From: Platerodrilus igneus
Lineage: Eukaryota > Arthropoda > Insecta > Coleoptera > Lycidae
DNA length: 64,000 nt
Direction: 5' to 3'
Assembly: GCA_036346225.1 (NCBI GenBank)
Contig: JARFIW010000831.1
Location: 3,286,001 to 3,350,000, forward strand
Below are positions 47,301 through 57,559 of the stretch, piece by piece. Position numbers and translations under genes: made by a program. The notes beneath the pieces were generated by a model that saw only the letters and a program-made list of their open reading frames with translations, made no database searches and was not told the origin of the DNA. Positions within the stretch are counted from its first letter, which is position 1; every line of letters starts with the position of its first letter.

Positions 47301-47340
47301 TGAAATAATTTTTTTTTAGATTACTTTAGGATAGCAAAGA
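44331..47340. other. Largely unannotated AT-rich region
   Basis: No transposon coding blocks seen. A stretch at 44500-44800 (CACCCTATATCTTGGAAACAG, TTTCCGGACTTATGTTTATGG) has the look of a dispersed insect repeat, but I see no second copy in the window. A possible first exon lies at 45994-46250 (minus). Confidence 0.3.
45994..46250 (-). other. Possible 5' exon of a host gene
   Basis: On the minus strand, sequence from about 46250 ends in CACCTTCTCAAG|GTAAGTTAG at 45994/45993, a consensus donor site. The segment has higher GC and more CpG than the surroundings (GCGGCGCCCATG near 46220, GCGCTCGG near 46125). It contains no long minus-strand frame, so it would be mostly untranslated. Speculative. 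Confidence 0.25.
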
Positions 47341-47341
47341 A

Positions 47342-47377
47342 AATCTGTATTTCAGGTGAAAACCTGAAATACAGATT
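47342..47377. other. Perfect 16 bp hairpin at a LINE 3' end
   Basis: AATCTGTATTTCAGGT at 47342-47357 is followed by GAAA and then the exact reverse complement at 47362-47377, immediately outside the family A tail (CATCATCATCATTAGG on the plus strand). Confidence 0.9.
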
Positions 47378-48119
47378 CATCATCATCATTAGGTCTTCAG
47401 TCCTGAAACTGGTTTAACGCGTACCATCATTGTTTCCTATTCTGAACTAACCTAGACATTTCCCTGAAATTTGCACAGTCTGCATCAATCACTATCTGAT
47501 CTAGGTCTACATCTACTTCCTTTTTGCTATATCAGCTTGTAATATATCCATCCCATACTATTCCCCAAAAATGACTTAGAACATATTCTACCCTTCGATT
47601 TCTCCTATTTTTTTTCCACAAATCTCCTTGTTCCCCTACTATTTCAAGAACCTATTTGTTATTAACTTTGTCTGTCCATGCTATCATCCTCATACATCTG
47701 AAGCACAACATTTCAAAAGGCTGCTACCGTTTTTCTGTCTGCTTTTCCTACTGACCGTATTTCATAGACATGCTGTCCTGTGATCCACAGATATGCTTTC
47801 AACAATTTTCTTCTTGTTTCTATGTTCGTTGTCTTCGATCATAGGTGCTGTTCTTTCCTGTTCGATGCAATTCGGTCCCCTTCTATTGTTTTACAAATAT
47901 ATGCCCTATTTCTCCTACATTCAGTGGTTGTGAAGGGGGTTAAGCAGCCTGTGGCTGCCACGTTCCCTCAGCACTTGAACATTTGCCGATTTAATATTTT
48001 TTCCACACAGTCAACATTAGTTGTAGATATTTCACAACCAACACCTGTAGTTGTTAATAATTAATAATTATCAGATTTTCTGCGCTTATTTTTTCGTCAT
48101 TAGTTTAACCATCTTGGGA

Positions 48120-48700
48120 GTGGTTGAGTGCGTACCTCCATTGATTTCTATTCTGAGCTAGACCACACATTTCCCTGAAATTCCTAGAGCCTGCATCTTT
48201 ATCTATCTCTGTGCAGTAATCTAACCTAGGTCTACCTCTACTTCTCTTTTTCCTATCTCTGCTTCTAATATATTCCGCACTATTTCCTCATGCCGTAGTA
48301 TGTGGCCTATCATCATATCTCTCCTAGTTTTTACCGTTCTCCACATATTTCTTTCTTCCCCTACCATTTTTAGTACCTCTTTGTTCTTAACTTTGTCTGT
48401 CCATGATATCTTCATCATACGTCTGTAGCACCTCATTTCAAAGGCTTCTATCTTTTTTTATCGGCTTCTCCTACTGTCCATGTTTCACGGCGGTACAGTG
48501 CGGTGCTCCACACATATGCTTTAAGCAATCTTTTCCTTGTTTCTATGTATGTTGTCTTTGAACACAGTAGTTGCCTTTTCTTGTTAAATGTAGCACGACC
48601 TTGTGCCAATTTTTGTTTTATATTTTTTGTGTTTTTCCCATCTTGCGTTATTTGGCTTCCTAGGTAGCAGAAATCCTTAACCTCTTGTAAGTTGTTGTTA
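48120..48700 (-). pseudogene. C-terminal region of family A ORF2
   Basis: Minus strand: FCYLGSQIT near 48660, a Lys-rich segment, then LRAYVWSTALYR-type sequence near 48520 and MRCYRRMMKISWTDKVKNKEVL at 48436-48370, followed by HILRHEEIVRNILEAEIG. Similar blocks appear a second time at 47890-47410, past a non-coding module. Confidence 0.8.
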
Positions 48701-48713
48701 CCTATTTATATTC

Positions 48714-49543
48714 TTATTTGCATACTAGTACTTTAGTTTTATTTTTGTTAATTTTCATACCGTATCTCTGTGTTAGAACCGTTTCCATTTTATTAAGAAC
48801 ATCTTCAAGCTCTTCCTTGCTAGATGCTAATACCGCTATATCATCTGCAAATTTAAGCATATCCATTTTTCGTCCCTGCATAGTAATCCCAAATGTCTTC
48901 CTGCATTTGACAGTATTCATTGTCTCTTCAATGTACAAGTTAAAAATTAACGGGGATAGGGCACATACCTGTCTCACCCCTTTCCTAATATTTACTTCTC
49001 TACGTTTTTGCTCTAATTCTATTACTGCTGTTTGCTCCTTGTGCAAGCTATGCACTATTCGTCTATCCCTATAACTCATTCCAATCTTTCTGAGTATTTC
49101 GAACATTTTTTTCCATTTTACATTGTCGAATGTTTCTCCAGATCTACAAACCCTATATACACGCTTTCCCCTTTTTGTATTGTTTTCTCCATTATCACTC
49201 TCAGAGCTAAAAAAGCCTCCTGTATTCCCATGTTTCGCCTAAACCCAAATTGATATTCTCCTAGTATTTCTTCAACTCGTTTTTCCATTTGTCTTTGTAC
49301 AATTCTAGTTAATATCTTTGTCACGTGTGCTGTCAAACTTATTGTTCGAAAATTTTCATATCTATCGGCGCCTCTTTTTTTCGGTATAGTTACTATGATG
49401 TTATGTTTGAAATCTTTGGGTATCTCGCCTGTTTCATACATATAGCTAACAAGTTGGAAGAGACGTTTTGTTACAGTTTGTCCAACGGCTCTTAGAGTTT
49501 CTGCTTGCACCTTATCGGTACACGGCGCCTTACCATTTTTCAA
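48714..49543 (-). pseudogene. Reverse transcriptase (family A LINE)
   Basis: The first part, 49543-49118, holds KNGKAPCTDKVQAE (normally GKA-G-D), PKDFKHNIIVTIPKKRGADRYENFRTISL, QFGFRRNMGIQEA and the motif A region ending YIGFVDLEK. After a frameshift, 49106-48714 holds the YRDRRIVHSLH block, block B GVRQVCALSPLIFNLYIEE (the usual Gly after RQ is Val), and LKFADDIAVLASS, with FADD at residues 86-89 of that segment, followed by the thumb YGMKINKNKTKVLV. The catalytic Asp residues are all visible, but the frame is broken at motif A. RTE/Proto2-like placement is possible, not certain. Confidence 0.85.
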
Positions 49544-50100
49544 ACTAATGCTAATTTAAACTCATCTCTAAGTATAGGATAGCCCAAGTTATCATTTTCA
49601 ATGTCTGATTCCTGTTCTAATGCTGTCAGTTGCTCTCCTGCTAATAAATTCACTGTACATTCCTGCCATCTACCCACTTTCACTACATTTTCTATAATGA
49701 TGTTTCCTCCGCGTCCCTTTATAATTTTGCTACCTGGTTTTATATCCTTAAAATTGATTCTACTTAGTTTGTATGCTTCATCTGTCTTTCCTATTTCCAT
49801 CTTAGTCTGTACCTCTTTGCACTTTTCATCAAGCCATTGTGCTTTAGCTTTCCTGCATTTGTGAATAATTTCCAATTTTATAGCTTTGTATCTCGGTTTT
49901 CCTGTTTCGTCTGATTTATTTTTGTATTTTCGTCTTTCTTCTATTAAATTCAGGATATCTTTTTTTATACATGGTTCCTTATTTTCTTTTTGTGTATACC
50001 CCACAATATCTCTGGCCGTCAAGTCTAGGCTGCATTTAATGTTATTCCATTCTGTTTCTACTTCCTTAGTAACAGTTATTTTCTCGATATCTTTCAGCAA
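49540..50100 (-). pseudogene. ORF2 linker between endonuclease and RT (family A)
   Basis: A 186-codon frame rich in Lys and Glu. It has a CSLDLTARDIVGYTQKENKEP block, a 'W---E---LIEERRKYKNK' type basic helix and CRKAKAQWLDEKCKE, as is usual between endonuclease and RT in this class of LINE. It ends in ENDNLGYPILRDEF, which also occurs in the deleted copy at 12430-12490 and marks where that deletion rejoined. Confidence 0.8.
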
Positions 50101-50101
50101 T

Positions 50102-50888
50102 TCATTTAACTTTTTTTTCGAATCTTTCTTGAATGTCTTTATTTTTTAGTTTCTCAAAGTCAAAGTGCTTTTCTCCGTTTCTTTCTTTCAAATTTTTTAA
50201 TTTAAGTGCGGCTTTCATAATCACGACGTTGTGGTCAATGTCTATATCTGCTTCTGGATAGCTTCTACAGTCTTTTACTTGATTCCTAAACCGTTGTCTA
50301 ACAAGAATGTAATCTATTTGATATCTTCCAATATTTCCTGGCATCTTCCATGTATATCGTCTTCTAGCATGATGTTGTTTATGATGATTAAATTGTTCTT
50401 GTCGCAAAATTCCACCAGCTTATTTCCGCTATCGTTTCTCGTGCCTAAACCAAATATACCTACTACCGCTACTTCCCTACCCTCACCTACCACCCGTAAT
50501 TATTAAATTTTCATGTCCTTTTACGTATCTTATTATGTCTTTAATAGCTTTGCAGATCGCTTCTGCCTTTTCGTCACTGTAGCTAGATGTGAACATGTAT
50601 ACTTGTATTATTACTGTGTTCACAGGTTCTAATCTAACCATGAGCACTCTTTCGTTCTTTTGTAAGTAATTTTCTACACAGTATACTGTCTTTTCGCATA
50701 ACTATCCCCCCACCCAAATTTCCTTCCTCTGTTCTTGTAGAAATTACTTTGAAGTCTCCACTCCAAAAATCCCCCGCCTCTGGCCACCGAACTTCGCTGA
50801 TCCCTACTATATCTAGTGCTAACCTATTCATTTCAATTTTCAGGTTCTCTAACTTACCTGTTTGCTTCATGCTTCTAACATTCCACAC
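50102..50888 (-). pseudogene. APE-type endonuclease (family A LINE)
   Basis: The minus strand from 50888 starts with WNVRSMKQTGKLENLK, then LDIVGISEVRWPEAGDFWSGDFK (family block for the catalytic Glu) and GGGIVMRKDS. After a broken middle part, the segment 50407-50102 carries RYTWKMPGNIGRYQIDYILV and ADIDIDHNVVIM, the blocks around the last catalytic Asp/His (SDH-type, here IDH). The enzyme nicks target DNA to prime reverse transcription. Frame breaks between 50634 and 50407 inactivate it. Confidence 0.85.
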
Positions 50889-51910
50889 TCCGACTTGCAG
50901 AATGTTCCTGATTCTTATTCTTAACTTTCCGATCGCAGCCCCCTAAGTAGTCCCCTCCCGGAGATCCGAATGGGGGACTACGTTTACTCCAGAATCTTTT
51001 ACCCCAGAGAATGCCATCATGTTTATTACAATTTAAGTACCCTGTGTACTTTGGAGATAATGTGGTTGTTTCCCGTTGCCTTCCGTATCGCGGTAGGTGT
51101 CTTAGACTGCCATGCCCGACCCCTATGGTCTCTGCCAATCTAAGTACCGAAAGAGGCGCTGTCCAATTTCGGGACCTGTCTTAGTCTGGTTCCTCACTAA
51201 CGACCCTACTACTTTGGTTGGACCTGTAGTTTTGCTCTTTAGTCCATTAGAACTCGCAAGTCATTTCACCTGTTCTAGTAATCTAGAACTTCGGCAAGGT
51301 GCAGATCCATTCGAAATAGCAGGTTTTCAATATGAAAAATTGTTTTTAGTCATATATTTAAGTCCCTCAAGTTCGGGGTGACTTGAAAATCGCATTTATG
51401 GTTGTCTTATATTCATGCTAGGAGTATATTGGGGTGACTTGAAAACGAAAATAACAAAAAATTATTCTACTAAGTAATTTGAGATGCCTATGATAAATAT
51501 TTTTTGCGATAAAGAAGCATTTTTATTTGATAATCGTTTTTATTAAAGAAACATTAGTCCCTATATTTTTATAGTTATAGAAACAAGCATGTAAACATTA
51601 AAAAGTTATTAAAACTAAAGAAACAACAGCATAGAAACTATTATTTAGTGAATAAGTTGCTAAATGGTCGAAAAAAATATTTTCCAAAGGAAAATTTGGA
51701 GCCTCTTTAATCATAATAAAGAGTAAATGTAAAGTTTCCATTATAACCATCGGGCTTGAAAATTATTGAATTGTAATTGTCCACGTCTCATCACGGCAAC
51801 GTCTACCAATAATCTTACTATTTCATACTTTTCTACCACTCGAATGTCCTATATAGTAGGAAAAAAAATGCGAAAACTCCCTGTATGTTTGTTGTAGTTT
51901 GTTAACTATT

Positions 51911-52073
51911 ATTTTTAATCTTTCTTGGGAATAAAACCACTTATATTTGTTAAAATGATCTTTATTTACGTTTCGATCCATGACCTAGAATCGTTGAATT
52001 AATAAAAAATTTTAAGTTTGACATTTATGACACAAATTGAAGGTGACTTTAATTTATTAATTTTTTATTTGAA
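51911..52073 (+). repeat. Left inverted repeat of Penelope-like element
   Basis: Contains CCACTTATATTTGTTAAAAT and GACATTTATGACACAAATTG, whose reverse complements occur in the right repeat. Confidence 0.85.
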
Positions 52074-52399
52074 CGATTTGGACAACGGTAACAAATTATA
52101 ATTTTGATTAAATTCTCGTTAGTGCAGAAACCTACTACGAATCAGAATTTTCCAAACAAAAGAAATCCACATAAAGAAATTTAATAATCTATTGATAAAG
52201 AAAAACAACACGCAAACTAAAACGTTATAAAACGACAACGCCATGCTAAACACCGTCATAAATTTATCAAACAAAAATATTAACGACACAGAAAAATTAA
52301 TTTTTTCAAAGGCCTGAACTTTTCAGTAACACCATAATTAATATCAACATTTGAAATAATCAGCTGTATTGAAAAAACAGCAAACTAACTCGAAGAAGA

Positions 52400-53960
52400 T
52401 CAAGCAAACGAATTTAGAGTACGATGTAAAATTGAAATAGAAAAGAATCACAAAATAAAACCAAATGTAAGCAGTAACGAAATAAAAGCAATTCGCTATC
52501 TAAACGATAATTCAATTATAATTCTACCTGCTGGCAAAGGAAACGCAACAGTAATAATGAATAAAAACGATTACCACACAAAAGTCAACGAAATGTTGAA
52601 CACTGAGAATTACACCAGTTTAGAAACGGACCCAACAAAATCAATTCAAAATAAAATATACAAAACTTTATATAAATTTAAAAATGAGTTCGAAGACAAA
52701 GAAAGAAGCAAACTGGTCCCACATTACAGTAAACCACCCCACTTTTACGGTATACAAAAAATTCATAAAAGAGACATTCCTTTAAGACCTATCGTAAGCT
52801 CCATAGATTCACCATGCCATAATTTAGCAAAATTTCTCTTAAAAATTATAAATCCATTAGCAAGCAAAACGGACTCTTTCATAAAAAACAACCAACACTT
52901 TTTAGAAAAATTATCAAACATAAAAATTGAAAATACACACACAATGGTAAGTTTTGATGTAGTAAATCTCTTCACAAATGTCCCTATAAACAAAAACACC
53001 TAATATTATAAAAAACAAACTAGAAAAAGATGACAACCTTAAAGAAAGAACAAAACTAAGTATATCATCGATTATGGATTACTTGGTATATGCGTCAATA
53101 CCATATATTTTCAATTAAATGACCAATTCTACAAACATAGCTTCGGAATGGCAATGGGAAGTCCACTATCATCAATTTTTAGTAATATATTCATGGAAGA
53201 ATTCGAAAAAGATGTAATAATCACACAAAAATTGAAACCACTAATTTGGTGGAGATACGTAGAATTCCGACACGGTCCCCTTGAAAAATGTTAGGCGAGC
53301 ATTTTTCACAAAAATTTACCCTCGTTCGGATGAGAGATAAAATGGAGGTTTTGTGTGTGAGTGTTGTCACGCACGTTAAAGATCGCTATCTTGCTTGAAA
53401 CAGTAAGGATTCGGTAAAATTCCAAATTTTCCAGGCAAAAAAAAACTCGCTTCCTGGCCAATGTAGTACCTTCGGGTGGAGCATTGGAAAATCACATGTA
53501 AGGAAATACGTAGATGACGTCTATGCTATTTGGTCTCATAATACAAAACTGATTAAAAAATTTGTAGATTCAATTAACAAAATAGAACCAACTATTAAAT
53601 TCACTTATGAATTAGAGCAACAAGGAAAACTTCCATTTTTAGATATTCTAGTTAGCAAAAACGGTACAACAATTAATACATCAGTATACAGAAAACCAAC
53701 ACACACAAACAGATACTTAAACTTTGATTCACACCACCCACACTGTGTCAAACGAGGAATTATCAAAACTATGTATGGTAGAGCAAGATTAATATCATCA
53801 AACGAAGAAATTTTAAAGAAAGAGAAAGATCTAATCAAATGTACACTAATAAAAAACAACTATCTTAAAAGAATAATAGAAAAAGAAATGAATAATATCC
53901 CAAAAAATAAAAAAGAAGAAAACAGAAACAACGATACGCATGAAAAATGGCTCTCAGTAC
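52400..53960 (+). pseudogene. Penelope-type reverse transcriptase, broken by a SINE
   Basis: The frame at 52557-53003 has PPHFYGIQKIHKRDIPLRPIVSS (the family signature 'FYGLPKIHK---PLRPIVS') and motif A VSFDVVNLFTNVPI near 52950-52990. A stop/frameshift at about 53003 follows. FGMAMGSPLSSIFSNIFME (block B) lies near 53140-53200. The sequence then reaches WWRYV at 53250-53262, where a SINE interrupts. After the SINE, the partner half (KYVDDVYAIW) starts near 53505, with the thumb LPFLDILVSKNGTTINTSVYRKPTHTNRYLN at 53632-53720 and a long basic helix to 53968. Apart from the SINE and a few frame changes, RT is well preserved. Confidence 0.9.
53263..53502 (+). repeat. SINE inserted at the RT catalytic box
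   Basis: A 5'-truncated copy (starts AATTCCGACACGGTCCCC, within the head after box B). It is bounded by GAGATACGTAG at 53252-53262 and GAAATACGTAG at 53503-53513 (11 bp, one mismatch). The duplicated bases encode the start of the YVDD catalytic motif. Confidence 0.95.
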
Positions 53961-54084
53961 CATACATATAAGGATTCTCCGAAAAAATCCAAAGAATAAG
54001 AAACAAATTTAAAATCAAAACAGTATTTAGAACCAACAATACACTAAGAACACAACTAACAAAACAAAACCCAAAAACGCAATA

Positions 54085-54453
54085 CAAAGTTCAAAAAACT
54101 GCATCTACAAAATACTGTACGAATGTAACAACTTTTACATAGAGGAAAGTTCCAGACCATTTGAAGTCCGATTAAAAGAACATAAATCATATAGAAAAAT
54201 AGAAAATTTGAAAAACCTATGATTTGCCAACATGCAGGACTTCAGTCATAAAATAAAATGGGAAAACGCAAAAATTATTGACAAAGAATACCACCAAAAA
54301 CGAAAAATCAAAGAAGCTGGTTATGCAACCCTACATAAAAATAACTGCGTAGCAAACAAATCTGTAACTTTTAGTAAACAATGGATTCCATTACTAAAAG
54401 AAATAACGAAAGAAATTACAAATAAAAATCAAATGCCTCCAATATCTATGTAG
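54085..54453 (+). pseudogene. GIY-YIG-type endonuclease domain of Penelope-like element
   Basis: The reading near 54091-54220 gives IYKILYECNNFYIEESSRPFEVRLKEHKS. It matches the GIY-YIG core of Penelope-like elements ('VYKI-C--C---YIGET-R---VR--EH'). The YIGET block reads YIEES, so the Gly is lost, while the Arg in -VRLKEH is retained. A stop follows, and the frame continues in 54232-54453 with IKWENAKIID and a C-terminal basic region ending in a stop. This domain cuts target DNA. The loss of the Gly and the frame break suggest it is inactive. Confidence 0.8.
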
Positions 54454-54828
54454 CATTGCAAGTTTTCCCTGGATTTTCCTTGCGATATTAACATGAAATA
54501 CAGCCTACATACATGATATCTATTTATACATACAACAATTAATTACATAAAAATAGGCATATTAACAGCTCTCGGCTGCTTAAGCCTTACGGTAACGTAA
54601 TCACAACACACTTCTTTAATAACCACTCCCTCAACCGTATAAATAGGAACATGTTAAAAAATGTTCCAATCATCAAAAGTTATTGAATTTATATGAAATT
54701 TGACTATATAAAAATTAATCAACTGATTTCACATTGAACGTATTGGCTACCTTAAAAAGCCGTTCCCAGGATGCAACACAAATTGAAAGTACTCATTCTT
54801 CTAAACTTTAAAATTTTCACTTAATGTA

Positions 54829-54980
54829 TTCAAATCAAAAATTAATAAATCAAAGTCACCTTCAATTTGTGTCATAAATGTCAAACTTAAATTTTTTTAT
54901 TATTTTGACAACGATCCTAGGTCATGTATCGAAACGTAAATAAAGCTAATTTTAACAAATATAAGTGGTTCTATTCCCAA
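54829..54980 (-). repeat. Right inverted repeat of Penelope-like element
   Basis: Contains CAATTTGTGTCATAAATGTC and ATTTTAACAAATATAAGTGG, inverted relative to the left end. A SINE separates its last ~20 bp (now at 55284-55305). Confidence 0.85.
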
Positions 54981-55283
54981 AGGCGTCGCCGTGGATCAAT
55001 GTAGTAAGCGTAAGACTACGGATCCCAAGGTCCCGGGTTCAAATCCCGACACGGCCGACTGCTTGAAAAATGGCAGGTGAGCATTTTTCACAAAAATTAC
55101 GCCCTCGTTCGGATGAGAGGTTAAATGGAGGTCCCGTGTGTGAGTGTTGTCACGTACGTTAAAGATCCCTACCTTGCCTGGAACGACAAGGGTTCGGCAA
55201 AATTCTAAATTTCCAGGCAACAAAAAACTCGCCTCCTGGCCAATGTAGTACCTTCAGGTGGAGCATTGGGAATGTAAATGAAC
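54981..55283 (+). repeat. SINE, second subfamily, in right repeat of Penelope-like element
   Basis: 303 bp copy with head GTGGATCAATGTAGTAAGCG and box B GGTTCAAATCC. Identical GGTTCTATTCCCAA flanks it at 54967-54980 and 55284-55297 (14 bp). Same subfamily as 2073-2362. Confidence 0.95.
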
Positions 55284-56696
55284 GGTTCTATTCCCAAGAA
55301 AAATTAAAAAAAAAATGCGTTTCCAACTTTGTTGCTCCTACTAAGAAAATTGCACAAAAACATGCCATCATTTTTACAGCTTATTATTTTTGCAACATAT
55401 TCTTTTATGTTTCCTGTTTCTGCGTTTAGCTTAACATGAATAAAATCACCAGAAGAACTCTTTTGTAACATTTACAGCATTTGAATCGTTTTCATTAGAC
55501 TCTTCAGCGTCTGACAATGTTTCAGAGTCAACACTGCTGTCAGTGTCAGCAGTTATTACTTCCGTGTCTTTATCACTATCACAAGAAAAATCATATTGTA
55601 AAGTTTTCTTAGATTTTGTTGTTCTCTTTAAAACATTTGATGTTGTTGGTACTAATTCATCTTGAATAACTTCATAGGTCTTGAACAATTCTGAGCCTTT
55701 GAGGTTGACAAAATGTCAGAGTTTATTTTAAGCAAGCCTTTTTGCGTAACACTTTGCCCAGGTTCAACAACTAGTTTGCGTTTTCGTCCAGCAGTTGCAG
55801 TAGAATATTTAAAACAAGCGCTTTCACATATTTTTGTAAGAGGTTTAGTTCTATGACCTGACTCTTGTATATGATATATTTCTGTTTGCGGCAGTTTTTC
55901 CAAAATTTTGTTTCTATTAATAAGCAGAATTCCAGTGGTCCTAAATCCAGATTTTATGTTGCTCTCATTTTTTGCTTCATCTTTTCGTATAGCGTGATTT
56001 AGAAGTCTTGGAAACACGTCCTTTCAAATGCTTCTTCCTCTCTCTTAGAATATTTCTCCATGCGTTTTTAATGGGTCGAAATACACTGACGTCTAAAGGT
56101 TGTCATATGAGTGCTGTTCGGTGAGAGAAATGTGAAGCGGATGTTATTTGCTACACACAAATTTACTAGTTCTACTGAAAAATGGCTGGTTAAGATATCT
56201 CCCAGAAGAACTTTTGGACCCTGTGGTAAATTTTTAAAATACAGAAGAGCAATATTAACAAACCAGTACTCAAAAGTATTGCCATCAAACCATCCAGAAC
56301 GACTACGATGGAATCTAGCACGTGTAGGCCCATTCTCAGTTCAAGTCGACCACAAATGGTCTGCTTTATACACTACATAAGCCGAAAGTAGATATTCCGA
56401 TGCAGAACATAAAAACATTACTGATGTAGCGGTTTTCAAAGTATCCATTATTTTTTCAATTCTTTTACAGTGTTTGGTCTCTTTGTCGCACGTTTTCGTG
56501 TTTAATTTTAAGTCGTAGTAAATTTACAGGTGTAATTAAAATAGCAAAGCTGTCATCCCTTATCCTGTTATATCCTTTTTAAACCCCCTTTGTTCCGGTG
56601 GAAATTAAGTTGGACTAAAGGGGTAGTGATCGACACTTGCTCGTAGACATCGAAAAGAAACGTTTGTTGTGTCGGTAAAGTGAGAAGTCATTTGTG

Positions 56697-57559
56697 TCTC
56701 CGAATGTGATTTTATGGATAACCCCTAAAAAACACAGTGATAGTGCGTACGTAACACGTCCAATAAGTAGCTATACAGTTCACTTCGTTGAAGAGTAGAA
56801 ACGACACTTATAGAACAATAGAATACGACAGAGGTAAGTTGATATATAAAATTATAAGACTCCTCGCGTTAAACAAAATGGCTTTCGTAAGCCCGATTAT
56901 TTGATTAATTAATTAGTTCCTATTCCTGTCGTTCCTTATTAATACTTATAATTTAATAATTGTCGTAGTTTTGATATGTTTGGGCGTGTTGCAAAAAGGC
57001 TAACATCTAGTTTGTACATTTAATAGTAGGAACATTAGGGTATAACGGTAGATTAAATTTGTATTAAATACTTCGCATTCAGCAAAAAATTGTAAGTTGG
57101 ATTGGTCGTGTAGAAAATGTGAACAGTCGCACAATTCGTTACTTCACTGCGATAAACGAGAAAAATCGGTGTCTTCGCGCAGACAAACTCATCGTCAAAA
57201 GTCAGCGTCTCCTCGGAGACTTACTGCTGCTAGTAGACCTAGTGAAGACAATCTGTCGTCGGCGGTTGTGCATGAACAACCTGCCACTAGCTTGTTAATT
57301 TCCACGTCATTAGAACATACAACCACGCTATTAGCTACGGCAATGGTGTCGGCACTCGATCATACAGGAAAATTGCAACCTGTTCTCCGAATGTAATTTT
57401 ATGGATAACCCCTAAAAAACAGTGATGGTGCGTACGTAACACGTCCAATAAGTTGCTATACAGTCCACTTAGTTGAAGAGTAGAAACGACACTTATAGAA
57501 CAATAGAATACGGCTGAGGTAAGTCGATGCCTCAAATTATAAGACCCCTCGCGTTAAAC
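56697..57559 (+). mobile_element. Short BEL-like element with ~177 bp terminal repeats
   Basis: Direct repeats at 56697-56874 and 57384-57559 are about 95% alike (TTTTATGGATAACCCCTAAA, TAGAACAATAGAATACG, CCTCGCGTTAAAC). They enclose ~510 bp with a small gag-like frame. The right repeat starts abruptly at the frame's stop, so an internal deletion probably joined gag to the interior of the right terminal repeat. The true left repeat may therefore begin upstream of 56697. It interrupts the pogo transposase after its first catalytic Asp. Confidence 0.7.
57097..57393 (+). pseudogene. BEL/Pao gag C-terminal zinc-knuckle fragment
   Basis: A 99-codon frame whose first ~17 residues include WSCRKCEQSHNSLLHCD. 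This resembles the CX2CX4HX4H-type motif ('C-VC---HH-LLH') at the end of BEL/Pao gag. A Ser/Arg-rich stretch and a polar tail with ATSLLISTSLEHTTTLLATAMV follow. In full elements this region leads into protease. Here it stops at the start of the right repeat, so no pol is present. The upstream frame toward the left repeat is not open. Confidence 0.6.

Larger units (their letters stand above)
47378..51315 (-). mobile_element. Family A LINE, near full-length, minus strand
   Basis: Runs from the leader at about 51315 to the tail at 47378, ~3.9 kb. Order on the minus strand: leader; APE endonuclease (50890-50110); linker (50100-49540); RT (49540-48700); C-terminal region (48700-48120); one ~195 bp module (about 48080-47900); then a second copy of the C-terminal region (47890-47410); and the ATG/GAT-rich tail. 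Frameshifts divide the ORF, and I see none of the large deletions found in the other family A copies. Confidence 0.9.
51873..55307 (+). mobile_element. Penelope-like element with inverted end repeats (copy 1)
   Basis: Flanked by AAAAAAAATGCG at 51861-51872 and 55308-55319, a likely target duplication (A-rich, so some of the match may be chance). The ends carry inverted repeats of about 160 bp: 51911-52073 and 54829-54980, the latter continuing at 55284-55305 after a SINE. The plus strand encodes an RT followed by a GIY-YIG-type nuclease. Inverted/direct end repeats and the RT + GIY-YIG architecture are hallmarks of Penelope-like elements. Two SINEs have inserted, one into RT and one into the right repeat. 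Confidence 0.85.
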
